From positions 682,001 through 746,000 of the forward strand of contig NZ_JQMG01000001.1 in the NCBI RefSeq assembly GCF_000744605.1: a DNA stretch of 64,000 nucleotides, read 5' to 3'. Origin of the DNA: Methylotenera sp. L2L1 (GTDB taxonomy: Bacteria; Pseudomonadota; Gammaproteobacteria; Burkholderiales; Methylophilaceae). The notes below the pieces were generated by a model, which was not told the origin of the DNA, did not search any database, and saw only the letters and a list, made by a program, of their open reading frames with translations. Both the position numbers and the translations under genes were made by a program. This document shows positions 10,865-18,425 of the stretch, in pieces (the first letter of the stretch is position 1; each line of letters opens with the position of its first letter).

Positions 10865-11749
10865 ATGAATTTGAGAGATTTACACTACTTAGTTGCGGTA
10901 GCGGATCAACGGAACTTTAGCAAAGCGGCAAACCAGTGCGCAATAAGCCAACCTACGCTAAGTAATCAGATTAAGAAGTTAGAAGATTTATTAAATGTAC
11001 AAATATTTAATCGAGATTCACAAAACGTGAATATGACATCTGTTGGTTCACAGATCGTCGATATTGCTCGAAAAATAACCAAAGATGCTGAAACCATTAA
11101 ACTGATTGCCAAACAAGCTTCTAGTATTAACGACAACAAGATCATTATGGGTGCGTTCCCAACGCTTGCAAATTACGTATTCCCAGAGTACGTGTTTAGA
11201 TTAAAGCAGTTGTATGAGGGTATGAAACTCACTTTAATTGAAGAGAAAACAGATATCTTAATCGACATGCTGGTCTCATCAAGGGTTGACGTCGCATTTT
11301 TAGCAATGCCAGTAGATGACGATCGGTTGGAAGGTATTGCGCTATTTGATGATCCATTTTATGTCGCTGTCTCTGACAGGCATCCCTTCGCAGATAAAAA
11401 CGAAATTGATATAGATGAATTGATCAATGAGAATCTACTATTATTAGATGAGGGTCATTGCTTACGCTCACAAATGCTTAAATTATGTTCAGCTTCTCAT
11501 CATTATGCAGATGACTTTCGTGCAGCAAGCTTAGAAACGTTAAGAGTGATGGTTAAAAGTGGTATCGGTATTACGTTAATGCCAAGTGTTTCTATTTATC
11601 CAGGTGAAAGTGATATTAAATACATACCCATCAAATCGAATCCTTTTAGGACTATTGGTCTTTTTTGGAAAAAGAATAACCCAAGAAAAGAGTTATTCGA
11701 GAGTGTTGCATCAAACCTTTCTTACATGCCTGTACAAGATGAATTTTAA
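10865..11749 (+). CDS. oxyR: Peroxide-sensing LysR-type regulator OxyR
   Basis: A 294-residue LysR-family regulator. The N-terminal HTH is seen in FSKAANQCAISQPTLSNQIKKLE (about 18-40). The C-terminal regulatory domain carries the redox cysteines C199 and C208 in GHCLRSQMLKLC, exactly at the positions known for E. coli OxyR, followed by FRAASLETLRVMV. Oxidation of this pair to a disulfide activates OxyR in known members. It lies 209 bases after katG, its expected target, with the katG terminator in between. ATAG/CTAT-type half-sites occur at about 10773-10797 but are too degenerate to call an OxyR box. Confidence 0.95.
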   Translation: MNLRDLHYLVAVADQRNFSKAANQCAISQPTLSNQIKKLEDLLNVQIFNRDSQNVNMTSVGSQIVDIARKITKDAETIKLIAKQASSINDNKIIMGAFPTLANYVFPEYVFRLKQLYEGMKLTLIEEKTDILIDMLVSSRVDVAFLAMPVDDDRLEGIALFDDPFYVAVSDRHPFADKNEIDIDELINENLLLLDEGHCLRSQMLKLCSASHHYADDFRAASLETLRVMVKSGIGITLMPSVSIYPGESDIKYIPIKSNPFRTIGLFWKKNNPRKELFESVASNLSYMPVQDEF

Positions 11750-11938
11750 GAATTTAATATTTTATTTATTAATGATTTTGAAAAGTTAAGATAAGTCTGA
11801 TTTGACTACATAACGCCAAAATCCGCATTTATCAATTCAAAGCCGAATTTGAAAGCCAAATGATGAAAGCTAATAAACCTCCTTTTTAAGAACTATTCAG
11901 TAATTCTACGCTTGATAATGGTCATATAAATATAATCT

Positions 11939-12580
11939 ATGAATCCATTCTTTATTAATGACTTTTTATTTCTAATTAATCCTGATTTAAAACGTATTGC
12001 TCGACAATCTAAGGGTGAAATCACTCTAGAAGAATTAGAGTCTGAAGTAATCATCGCCATATCGGATTTTGAAGTTAAATACGAATGTGATTTCGATTAT
12101 CTTTCTTTTACAGATAAAGACTGGTTGTGTAAAAGGCTTTATTTTAAGTTTGTTAAAAGGATAGACTATAAACTCAAGCATGCTCACAGGATTGATCAAG
12201 AATTAGAGAATGCGGATGGATCTTCATGGATTAATGAGCTACCTGCAAAAGAAACCAGTGACCCATTGCAGTGCGCACTTTTTGAAGAAAGTAATCGTGA
12301 AATCGAACAATTACTGGCCGATAGTTATTCTGAAGCTAAAGCTTATGTCATTAGTTTTGATCATTTTAATCAAGACAAAACTGATCTCAGTACATTCTTT
12401 AACATTACCCGCAGTACTTTAAATAACAGAGTCAATCGCGCCTTGTTACATGTTCGGCTTCAGCCATCTATTTTTGACGGAGTTGATAAAATTGATAAAT
12501 CGTTTTTTCCTTTGTCTGGAGTGAAGAAAAACAAAAACTATCCTAAGTTAAATCCAATGAAGCTTCAATTTCTTTTTTAA
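11939..12580 (+). CDS. Hypothetical protein with sigma-factor-like features
   Basis: Not securely recognised. The 213-residue protein has LEELESEVIIAISDFEVKYECDFDYLSF and a following W/K-rich helix (about 28-80), which recall sigma region 2. LSTFFNITRSTLNNRVNRALLHVR (about 150-173) resembles the helix-turn-helix of sigma region 4. The start has no ribosome site, and a TATAAT lies at about 11930-11935, only a few bases upstream, so a leaderless message is possible. It begins the accessory region. An ECF-like regulator is the best guess. Confidence 0.5.
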   Translation: MNPFFINDFLFLINPDLKRIARQSKGEITLEELESEVIIAISDFEVKYECDFDYLSFTDKDWLCKRLYFKFVKRIDYKLKHAHRIDQELENADGSSWINELPAKETSDPLQCALFEESNREIEQLLADSYSEAKAYVISFDHFNQDKTDLSTFFNITRSTLNNRVNRALLHVRLQPSIFDGVDKIDKSFFPLSGVKKNKNYPKLNPMKLQFLF

Positions 12581-12793
12581 TCTCAAATATTAAATGACTG
12601 CTATGTCCCCCTTTGCAGACCAACAATCAATTGGCTTAGTTGAGATAGTTGTTAGTGGCTCCTTTGAAATAATTTTAGGTGGCTCTTTTCACTGGAATAC
12701 TCACTCACAGCATTAACTGCAACTAAACTACCTCATAAGGTACTAATTGCGCCATAGCTTTACGCATAAGCTGCAATCGCTATTTTTAATAGA

Positions 12794-13003
12794 TCAAACC
12801 ACACTGCCGTGACTTATCGCAATAAGTATTTTCTTGACTTCAATAGCTCCTGAAGCTGTTTCAGTTGCAGCAATAGGCGTGTTATTTAAAAGTGTATGGA
12901 ATCCACTAAGCCAATTCTCGGCTTTTGATTTTGTACCGAAAGTTTCGACTGCCAAAGCATGAATTTCGGCAAGATGAGGTGAGATCACAGATTTGGTCGT
13001 CAT
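12794..13003 (-). CDS. DUF2384 (MbcA/ParS/Xre type) antitoxin domain protein, orphan
   Basis: A 69-residue protein starting at the ATG at 13003, chosen because GGAG lies at good distance upstream; an in-frame ATG at 13027 would add eight residues. HALAVETFGTKSKAENWL followed by TPIAATETASGAIEVKKILIAISHG matches the DUF2384 toxin-binding domain of RES-Xre and MbcTA antitoxins. The N-terminal DNA-binding domain usual in these proteins is absent or very short, and no RES-type toxin gene is next to it. It may be a remnant or a stand-alone antitoxin. A promoter with an operator-like palindrome lies upstream. Confidence 0.7.
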   Translation of the reverse strand: MTTKSVISPHLAEIHALAVETFGTKSKAENWLSGFHTLLNNTPIAATETASGAIEVKKILIAISHGSVV

Positions 13004-13093
13004 GAGCAAACTCCAAAAGAGAGGCATAAGCCTTACACGGCATTCTCCGACTCTACAGACCGGTTGCGGGACGCAAAGCTTATGACAAAGGTT

Positions 13094-13121
13094 ATTATAC
13101 CTGTTTACATGCCTCTGTAAA
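13094..13121 (-). promoter_or_regulatory. Promoter with overlapping operator-like palindrome for the DUF2384 gene
   Basis: On the minus strand TTTACA (13121-13116) and TATAAT (13099-13094) are spaced by 16 bases. TTTACA-N6-TGTAAA (13104-13121) is a perfect palindrome that covers the -35 box, as expected of an autoregulated antitoxin promoter. Confidence 0.55.
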
Positions 13122-13641
13122 AATTTCTAGCTGGCATCAAGGAATTACATTTGACCATTCAATTTAAACGTAAATCACTCCATGAAGAAGCTATGAAGCC
13201 TTTTCCAACAAAGGAAATCTTTAAACTCTAATTTCAATGGTCGCTTCGTGCTGTTTAGAGCTAAATAAATATTTACATATTTTGATAAAGTGGTATTGTT
13301 GTTTGCATAAAGCTACGTCAATGCGAGTGAAAAAACGTAGCGCCGTCTGGGAAACTGGATGTCACCAGGAGTGGCTAGGTGTGAAAGCACTAAGAGAATC
13401 TTGCATGCAGTGGCCGCTTATGCGGCCATTGTTCTTTCTAAGCTTTAATTGTTAGCTTCATACACTGTAAAAGTTATGGAGTTAATAAAAATTGGGTATT
13501 CTTGAAGCGTGGTTGACATCAACCTCTTGTCACGATTTCATCGTGCTGACTGTTCCGCTAGACCAAATCATTAACTTTAGCCCCCTATGTCTTTTATGGA
13601 TTAATATATTTTATCGATATTAAATTAGTTGGTTAAAAACG
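13122..13641. other. Gene-poor stretch with a terminator-like hairpin
   Basis: No convincing gene. A hairpin TGGCCGC-TTAT-GCGGCCA (13411-13428) is followed by a T-rich tail on the plus strand, with no coding sequence ending in front of it. CACGA-TTTCA-TCGTG forms another small hairpin near 13532-13548. The 13237-13455 open frame has no ribosome site and no family look, and I do not call it a gene. Confidence 0.4.
13411..13436 (+). terminator. Orphan terminator-like hairpin
   Basis: A perfect 7-bp GC-rich stem with a 4-base loop, followed by TTGTTCTTTCT. No gene on this strand reads into it, so it could end an unannotated small RNA. Confidence 0.5.
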
Positions 13642-13908
13642 ATGAACTCGATTAGTTTTAGTAATGCTTTTGATGCAGTTACAGACAATATAGAAGAAGC
13701 CAAAGAGCTACAAGTTCGTGCCGATCTGATGATTGCGCTGCGAGACATTTTAGAAGACAAAGGTTGGAAGCAAGCTGAAGCTGCCGAAGTGTTCAAATTA
13801 TCACAACCACAAATTAGTGACTTATTGCAGGGGAAGATTGATAAGTTATCTATAGACTTGTTAATGACTTGCTTGCATCGCTATCGTTGCACGCAACCCG
13901 CCTCATAA
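13642..13908 (+). CDS. XRE/HigA-like HTH antitoxin, orphan
   Basis: An 88-residue protein. ALRDILEDKGWKQAEAAEVF followed by LSQPQISDLLQGKIDKLSIDLLM is a clear Cro/C1-type HTH of the HTH_37 kind found in HigA-like antitoxins. The C-terminal end CLHRYRCTQPAS is shorter than usual and departs from the family's continuation after HRY. The partner toxin (HigB/RelE type), usually just upstream, is missing: there is no gene in the preceding 600 bases. It is probably a solitary antitoxin or regulator. Confidence 0.75.
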   Translation: MNSISFSNAFDAVTDNIEEAKELQVRADLMIALRDILEDKGWKQAEAAEVFKLSQPQISDLLQGKIDKLSIDLLMTCLHRYRCTQPAS

Positions 13909-13944
13909 ATCGTTAGTAACAACTGCATAAAGTATTACTAAATT

Positions 13945-13984
13945 AAAACTCTAACTAATATCGCATTAGTCAGAGTTTTAATTA
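13945..13984. terminator. Hairpin between the HTH antitoxin and the transposase
   Basis: AAAACTCTAACTAAT and ATTAGTCAGAGTTTT form a long stem with a short loop and T/A runs at both ends. It would terminate the two convergent genes. Confidence 0.7.
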
Positions 13985-14038
13985 AAGATTAAGTTTGGTT
14001 ATAAACGACTGCTTAGATCATGTCTAATCTAATACATA

Positions 14039-15130
14039 TTAGCTATAACAATATTCAAAGCCCAGCCGCTTCCCTTGGTTATATCCACAAAATGCTTTAG
14101 AAGGCTCTTTATTAAGTATTTTTGATAACAACGAGTAGAATTTATCTTCAATCCCAAGTGTTTTGCTGTCATTCCTAAATCCAGCCTCAGAAGCGTAAAA
14201 TGACAAATAAGTTTTGCTCATGGCATTGAACGTTCCAAACTCTGCTCGTCGTATTCTTGAGAAGAAAGACTCCGCTTGGTTGTTATTTATACCAAAATCG
14301 TTTTGATATTGTGCCGAATGGTTCACAGCAGAATGCTTAATCCCTAATAGAGGCTCTATTTTGCTAAACGCTCCTCCAAAATCCGTCATGATTTCAGAAC
14401 CTTTAGCAACTGATTTTTTTATAAGTGGCAGAATAATCTCAGCTTTTTCCTTTTTCAAAACATAAGTAATTGTTCTATTGGAGCCGTATGATTGATTACC
14501 ATTTGATGCAATTTGTGATAACGCTAAAATAATTCGACGATTCTCCAATTTCTTTAGATTGGAAGATTCTGGATGTGCTTTTTTATCAGGAACGATAGAA
14601 TCCTTCCTGACTCTCAGTTTATTATTAACTAAAAAAGAATCAGAAGATTTCCTATTATTGCTTCTCCGAGGCTTGCCACAAATATGCATGCAGTCTATAT
14701 GAACTGTACCTTCAAGTGGGCTTAGATCCATAGTTTCAAAAACTACCTCTCTTATTTTATTGATGTTTAAAAATGCGGTTTTGTAAGTTACTCCTAAATC
14801 CGATGGAAGCTCATTCGCATTCGCCCCTTGCAATCCCGTAACGAAAGAGAAGAGGATGCACAGTAGCTTAGATAAACTTAACTTTCTATTATGAAATACA
14901 GTGCCAGAAGTTACGCTGAACCGATGGTTGCAGTGTTTGCAATGCCATTGTTTTCTTGTATTGATAAACCAGTGCTTTTCAACTGCACCACATTCCGGAC
15001 AAGCAAATTTTTCTTCTTCTCCAAACCTGCGAACCCTAAATATTTCCCAACATTCTTCCTCTGTAAGTCTTGCCAATTGGTATAGAGTTAACTTTCTATT
15101 GGCCTTATTTCTACTGTAATGCATTGCCAT
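14039..15130 (-). CDS. IS1595-family (ISXO2-like) transposase
   Basis: A 363-residue transposase. The N-terminal zinc ribbon has two CxxC pairs, in ACPECGAVEKHW and WHCKHCNHRFSVTSGT. The ISXO2-like DDE domain follows: HIDCMHICGKPRRSNNR holds the first Asp, MTDFGGAFSKIEP the second, and HSAQYQNDFGINNNQAESFFSRIRR carries the N/E-rich third motif. All blocks appear intact and no frameshift is seen, so the enzyme may be active. Terminal inverted repeats and target duplications could not be resolved by eye. Confidence 0.9.
   Translation of the reverse strand: MAMHYSRNKANRKLTLYQLARLTEEECWEIFRVRRFGEEEKFACPECGAVEKHWFINTRKQWHCKHCNHRFSVTSGTVFHNRKLSLSKLLCILFSFVTGLQGANANELPSDLGVTYKTAFLNINKIREVVFETMDLSPLEGTVHIDCMHICGKPRRSNNRKSSDSFLVNNKLRVRKDSIVPDKKAHPESSNLKKLENRRIILALSQIASNGNQSYGSNRTITYVLKKEKAEIILPLIKKSVAKGSEIMTDFGGAFSKIEPLLGIKHSAVNHSAQYQNDFGINNNQAESFFSRIRRAEFGTFNAMSKTYLSFYASEAGFRNDSKTLGIEDKFYSLLSKILNKEPSKAFCGYNQGKRLGFEYCYS
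14039..15130. mobile_element. Insertion sequence of the IS1595 type (ends not resolved)
   Basis: Only the transposase defines the element. The true ends should lie within about 100 bases on either side. I saw no matching terminal repeats between 13985-14038 and 15131-15230. Confidence 0.55.
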
Positions 15131-15230
15131 ATAAACCTGCCTTTTCTTTTAAATGAAAATTGCAGGCGTAGCGAAGTGTTTTTTCAGACAACAACAATCT
15201 GTCCAACATTAAAACAATCATTGGTTTTTC

Positions 15231-15335
15231 TTGACAAACACATCTATAAAGCTAAAATATACTTACAGTCCTGTTAGATTGCAGCACATTTCAAAGCTCA
15301 GAACCTTTGGCGAGGTTTTCTGGGCTTTGTGCTTT
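15231..15335 (+). ncRNA. Candidate structured small RNA
   Basis: A good sigma70 promoter, TTGACA (15231-15236), 16 bases, then TAAAAT (15253-15258), drives a stretch with no coding potential. The predicted transcript contains a long imperfect hairpin: CAAAGCTCAGAACC (15292-15305) with GGTTTTCTGGGCTTTG (15314-15329), closed by GCACA/TGTGC. It lies between the transposase and an AlpA-like gene and reads towards the latter's 3' end. No RNA family was recognised. Confidence 0.4.
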
Positions 15336-15394
15336 CTACGCCCTACTATTAAATCTTCGTATTTACTCCATCTTTTAACTCCCCTCTTAAATAT

Positions 15395-15409
15395 GGGCTT
15401 TTTGAGCCC
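15395..15409 (-). terminator. Hairpin after the AlpA-like gene
   Basis: GGGCT-TTTTG-AGCCC lies 16 bases beyond the stop of the minus-strand AlpA-like gene. The T tract is weak on either strand. Confidence 0.4.
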
Positions 15410-15425
15410 TGTACAAAATTAGTTT

Positions 15426-15650
15426 TTATTTGCTAGATTTCTGATATAGGATTTCTATCCATTCATCAACATCTTTTAGTCGCCATTTCCTGGTTCTGCC
15501 AATACGCATGAATAAGGGGGCATTGCCATCTGAAATCAAATACTCAAGCTTACGTAGGCTAACTCCTAGCCTTTGAGCTACTTCTTTCGCATCAATCAGC
15601 ATTTTCTTTTCCATATCTAAGCCCATGCGGTTATTTGCAGTTACATGCAT
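15426..15650 (-). CDS. AlpA/excisionase-like helix-turn-helix protein
   Basis: A small protein of 74 residues, or 62 if it starts at the internal ATG at 15614. DAKEVAQRLGVSLRKLEYLI followed by GNAPLFMRIGRTRKWRLKDVDEWI is the MerR-like winged HTH of the HTH_17/AlpA group, found in excisionases and regulators of integrative elements. It is divergent from the zinc-finger/HTH gene at 15707, only 56 bases away, which suggests joint control. No integrase accompanies it. Confidence 0.8.
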   Translation of the reverse strand: MHVTANNRMGLDMEKKMLIDAKEVAQRLGVSLRKLEYLISDGNAPLFMRIGRTRKWRLKDVDEWIEILYQKSSK

Positions 15651-15706
15651 TTTGAATAGGAAATCTGTATCATGGTAGTCATTATAAAAACATCAAATGT
15701 CAAATA

Positions 15707-16864
15707 ATGAGTGGCATTAATTTTCTGCGTATCGGATGGACAGAGCTGCACAATTCAGCAATGATTTTTGGTGCTGAAGTGGATTATTGGCCGCCTGATT
15801 ATCCTGAGCTGGTAAATAGGATTTACTTAGATACGCGGTTGTATAGCAATTTGCTACCCAGGATAGTTAAGGATTCACATGTGGATTTGGAGGCCTACGG
15901 CTGCCGATCCGATCTTATTTTTAATATGATTTTTAAGCGGATCCGTAAAAATGCAAAGAACCATGACAACTTAAGGTGGTGGCAATATCTGACAAGCGAA
16001 AAATCTGTCAACACGCTATTAAATGATTTTCAAAAGAGTTCTTTTAATTTTCACAACACTCAAGCACCAGTATTTTCAAGAATACAAATCCACACAATTG
16101 CAAAATATGGCATGTGGCTGATCAATCATGAGACAGAAGACCCTAAGCAGGATTCATTAGCAATGCTATGGGGGATGGCATTAATTGGTGTGACTAAATA
16201 TCTCTGGGATAAGCAAGGAATTTGCGAGTTTTGTTATCGCAGGACCTGGCCTGGTAGGCGATTTTGTGAGGGGCACTCACAAAGCCAAAGCGATACCAAA
16301 AATCGCTCTAAAAATTATATGAATTACAGAACCGGCAAAAAAGCACATGAATTAATTAAAAAACACGAATTAACAGAAAGAGTTCAGGGTGCCACTATGC
16401 TCAAGCAAGCAATTTCAGCAACAGCAATGTGTGATTTGCTCTATCCAGAATTTCTGGATAAAGAAGTTAAAACTGATGAGAAGGATATGATTTTTCAGGC
16501 GCTATCTCAGTGCCCATACGTACTAGCCAGACTCAAGATGCAAATAGGCTGTTCTTATGATGAATTCATTAATTTGGAATATGACCATTTAATTAACCAT
16601 CTAAGGCAAACGTTAGATCCCTATGAATTGTCGTGTAGAGGTTGGCAATTAAAAATATTTTCAGCTGAAATTTGGTTTGCTGCGGAAAGGAAAGTAAGTC
16701 CTGGCGTACGAAAGAATGGCAAAAAGGCCACAGCAAGAATTGCTGCAACTAAAAAGCTTGCTGCATTAGGACTCACAAAGTCTGAAATTGCACGCAAACT
16801 TAAAATAAGTCCATCGACAATTTCAAAATGGATTGTACGTAAACCAGAAATTTCATGGATTTAA
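15707..16864 (+). CDS. Hypothetical protein with a zinc-finger-like motif and C-terminal HTH
   Basis: Not recognised. In the 385 residues, C173-x2-C176-x10-C187-x2-H190 (CEFCYRRTWPGRRFCEGH) looks like a zinc-binding knuckle. The last 45 residues (ATKKLAALGLTKSEIARKLK, then ISPSTISKWI) are a clear resolvase- or homeodomain-like HTH. The N-terminal 165 residues and the middle helical part match nothing I know. It precedes the LexA-like repressor by 75 bases and may be part of the same region's regulation. Such proteins are often seen in integrative elements. Confidence 0.55.
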   Translation: MSGINFLRIGWTELHNSAMIFGAEVDYWPPDYPELVNRIYLDTRLYSNLLPRIVKDSHVDLEAYGCRSDLIFNMIFKRIRKNAKNHDNLRWWQYLTSEKSVNTLLNDFQKSSFNFHNTQAPVFSRIQIHTIAKYGMWLINHETEDPKQDSLAMLWGMALIGVTKYLWDKQGICEFCYRRTWPGRRFCEGHSQSQSDTKNRSKNYMNYRTGKKAHELIKKHELTERVQGATMLKQAISATAMCDLLYPEFLDKEVKTDEKDMIFQALSQCPYVLARLKMQIGCSYDEFINLEYDHLINHLRQTLDPYELSCRGWQLKIFSAEIWFAAERKVSPGVRKNGKKATARIAATKKLAALGLTKSEIARKLKISPSTISKWIVRKPEISWI

Positions 16865-16892
16865 TTTGCATTTCTCAACAAAAGAGCAAACA

Positions 16893-16939
16893 CTCGTTAA
16901 ATATGTTTAATAACGAGCATTTATGATACTATAATAACG
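16893..16939 (+). promoter_or_regulatory. Operator and promoter of the LexA-like/TcmP cassette
   Basis: CTCGTTA-N11-TAACGAG (16893-16917) is a perfect inverted repeat. Its right half AATAACGA recurs as a direct repeat at about 16933-16940, touching the start codon. A TATAAT lies at 16930-16935. The arrangement fits autorepression by the downstream S24 protein. The -10 is so near the ATG that the message may be leaderless. Confidence 0.55.
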
Positions 16940-17518
16940 ATGATAAATCGTGATGAAGAATATATCGGTAAATTACGCGACTACTATGCGCATCATCATG
17001 TGTTGCCTTCTTTTTCAGGAATTGCAAAGCTAGTTGGTTTAAAAACAACTTCCGCAGTGTCTTCTTTCGTCAAACGTATGAAAGAAATTGACTTATTGTC
17101 ATCGACACCAGACAAACGATTGCAACCTGGAAAACGTTTCTTTGATCGAGAGATATTGGATAACGTGCAAGCTGGAGCTCCTCGCTCAGCCAATGATAAT
17201 CGTGGCGATGTAATCTCTATAGATGACTACCTTATTGAGCAACCATCCAGAACAATCATGCTTTCTGTAAAAGGAGACTCTATGATTGATGCTGGTTTGA
17301 TGCCAGGTGATGTTGTAATCGTAAAAAAAGGCGCCCCATCAAAGGCCGAGGATGTTGTAGTGGCGATTGTCGATAATGAATTTACTATAAAATACCTAGC
17401 GCATGATAAAGCTGGATTCTATTTAAAACCAGGAAACAAAGGTTACCCTCCTATCAGACCAAAAGATCATCTTGAAATATTTGGTTTGGTTGTTGGTTCA
17501 TTTAGAAAATATCATTAG
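16940..17518 (+). CDS. LexA-like S24 family repressor
   Basis: A 192-residue self-cleaving repressor of the LexA/UmuD type. The N-terminal 70 residues hold a winged-HTH-like part (FSGIAKLVGLKTTSAVSSFVKR). The probable autocleavage site is A78-G79 (VQAG). The catalytic pair is S114 (VKGDSMIDAGL) and K151 (EFTIKYL). All parts needed for RecA-stimulated cleavage are present. It is 14 bases before the first TcmP gene and heads the cassette, so damage or stress could derepress that cassette. It is not the housekeeping LexA, judged by context only. Confidence 0.85.
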   Translation: MINRDEEYIGKLRDYYAHHHVLPSFSGIAKLVGLKTTSAVSSFVKRMKEIDLLSSTPDKRLQPGKRFFDREILDNVQAGAPRSANDNRGDVISIDDYLIEQPSRTIMLSVKGDSMIDAGLMPGDVVIVKKGAPSKAEDVVVAIVDNEFTIKYLAHDKAGFYLKPGNKGYPPIRPKDHLEIFGLVVGSFRKYH

Positions 17519-17532
17519 ATTGGACTTTGTTT

Positions 17533-18423
17533 ATGGTTGATCATGAATTTGGTGGTTCGTGGACGGAGCAAAAGTTAGCTGCATTGAAAAGTTATCTGCA
17601 GGCATATCGATTGATATTTACTCAAAATGAGAAGGCTAAGCATTTTAAGACTATATATATTGATGCATTTGCCGGAACTGGTGAAAGGAAGAGCAGAGAT
17701 GTTAACGTCATGGACTCACCACTTTTCTCAACAGCAGAATTGCCAGAAATTAATTCATATCAAAAGGGTAGCGCTAGAATAGCCCTTGAATTAGATGCAC
17801 CATTTGATGAATATATATTTATTGATAAGAACGAAGAACACACAAATCAATTAAAGTTAACCATTAGTCAACACTACCCTGCATTGCAGGGGCATTGCAA
17901 AATATTATGCGGAGATGGCCCAGAATACATTCGTCAATTATGTCTATCCAATAAATGGCAAAAGGAGCGTGCTGTATTATTCCTTGACCCCTATGGCATG
18001 AATGTAGAATGGGAGTTGCTTTGTCTTATAGCAAAAACTAAAGCCATAGATTTATGGTTATTGTTTCCTTTAGGAACCGGTGCAAATAGATTATTAAAAA
18101 AAGACGGTTTGCCTGATAAAGGATTCTCAGAAAAATTAACCAAAATATTTGGCACTGACGAATGGAAAAAGGCGTTTTATAAGCAAGATCAACAAGCAAG
18201 CTTATTTGATGATGAAACATCTTTAGTAAAAGATGCTTCATTTGATGAAATAGGTCAATTTTTTATTGGCCGATTAAAAACAATATTTTCTGGTGTTTCG
18301 CCTACCACTAAGGCTCTTTATAACACACGCAACAATCCAATGTACTTATTGTGTTTTGCAGCGGGCAATCCCATTGGGGCACCTACAGCGATAAAAATAG
18401 CAAATCATTTGTTAAGGAAGTAA
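17533..18423 (+). CDS. tcmP: Three-Cys-motif partner protein TcmP (first copy)
   Basis: A 296-residue protein of the TcmP family, named for its genomic pairing with a three-cysteine-motif protein. The start at ATG 17533 gives MVDHEFGGSWTEQKL, typical of the family. YIDAFAGTGERKS (about 41-53) resembles the SAM-binding motif I of Rossmann methyltransferases, and VLFLDPYGMNVEW resembles a motif IV region, so a methyltransferase-like fold is likely. The function is unknown. The DUF5131 gene follows 2 bases after its stop, so translation is probably coupled. Confidence 0.88.
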   Translation: MVDHEFGGSWTEQKLAALKSYLQAYRLIFTQNEKAKHFKTIYIDAFAGTGERKSRDVNVMDSPLFSTAELPEINSYQKGSARIALELDAPFDEYIFIDKNEEHTNQLKLTISQHYPALQGHCKILCGDGPEYIRQLCLSNKWQKERAVLFLDPYGMNVEWELLCLIAKTKAIDLWLLFPLGTGANRLLKKDGLPDKGFSEKLTKIFGTDEWKKAFYKQDQQASLFDDETSLVKDASFDEIGQFFIGRLKTIFSGVSPTTKALYNTRNNPMYLLCFAAGNPIGAPTAIKIANHLLRK

Positions 18424-18425
18424 TC

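Noticed and set aside
13237-13455. Open frame of 72 codons in the gap before the HTH antitoxin
   Set aside because: No ribosome site, biased composition and no family look; the hairpin at 13411-13428 falls inside it.
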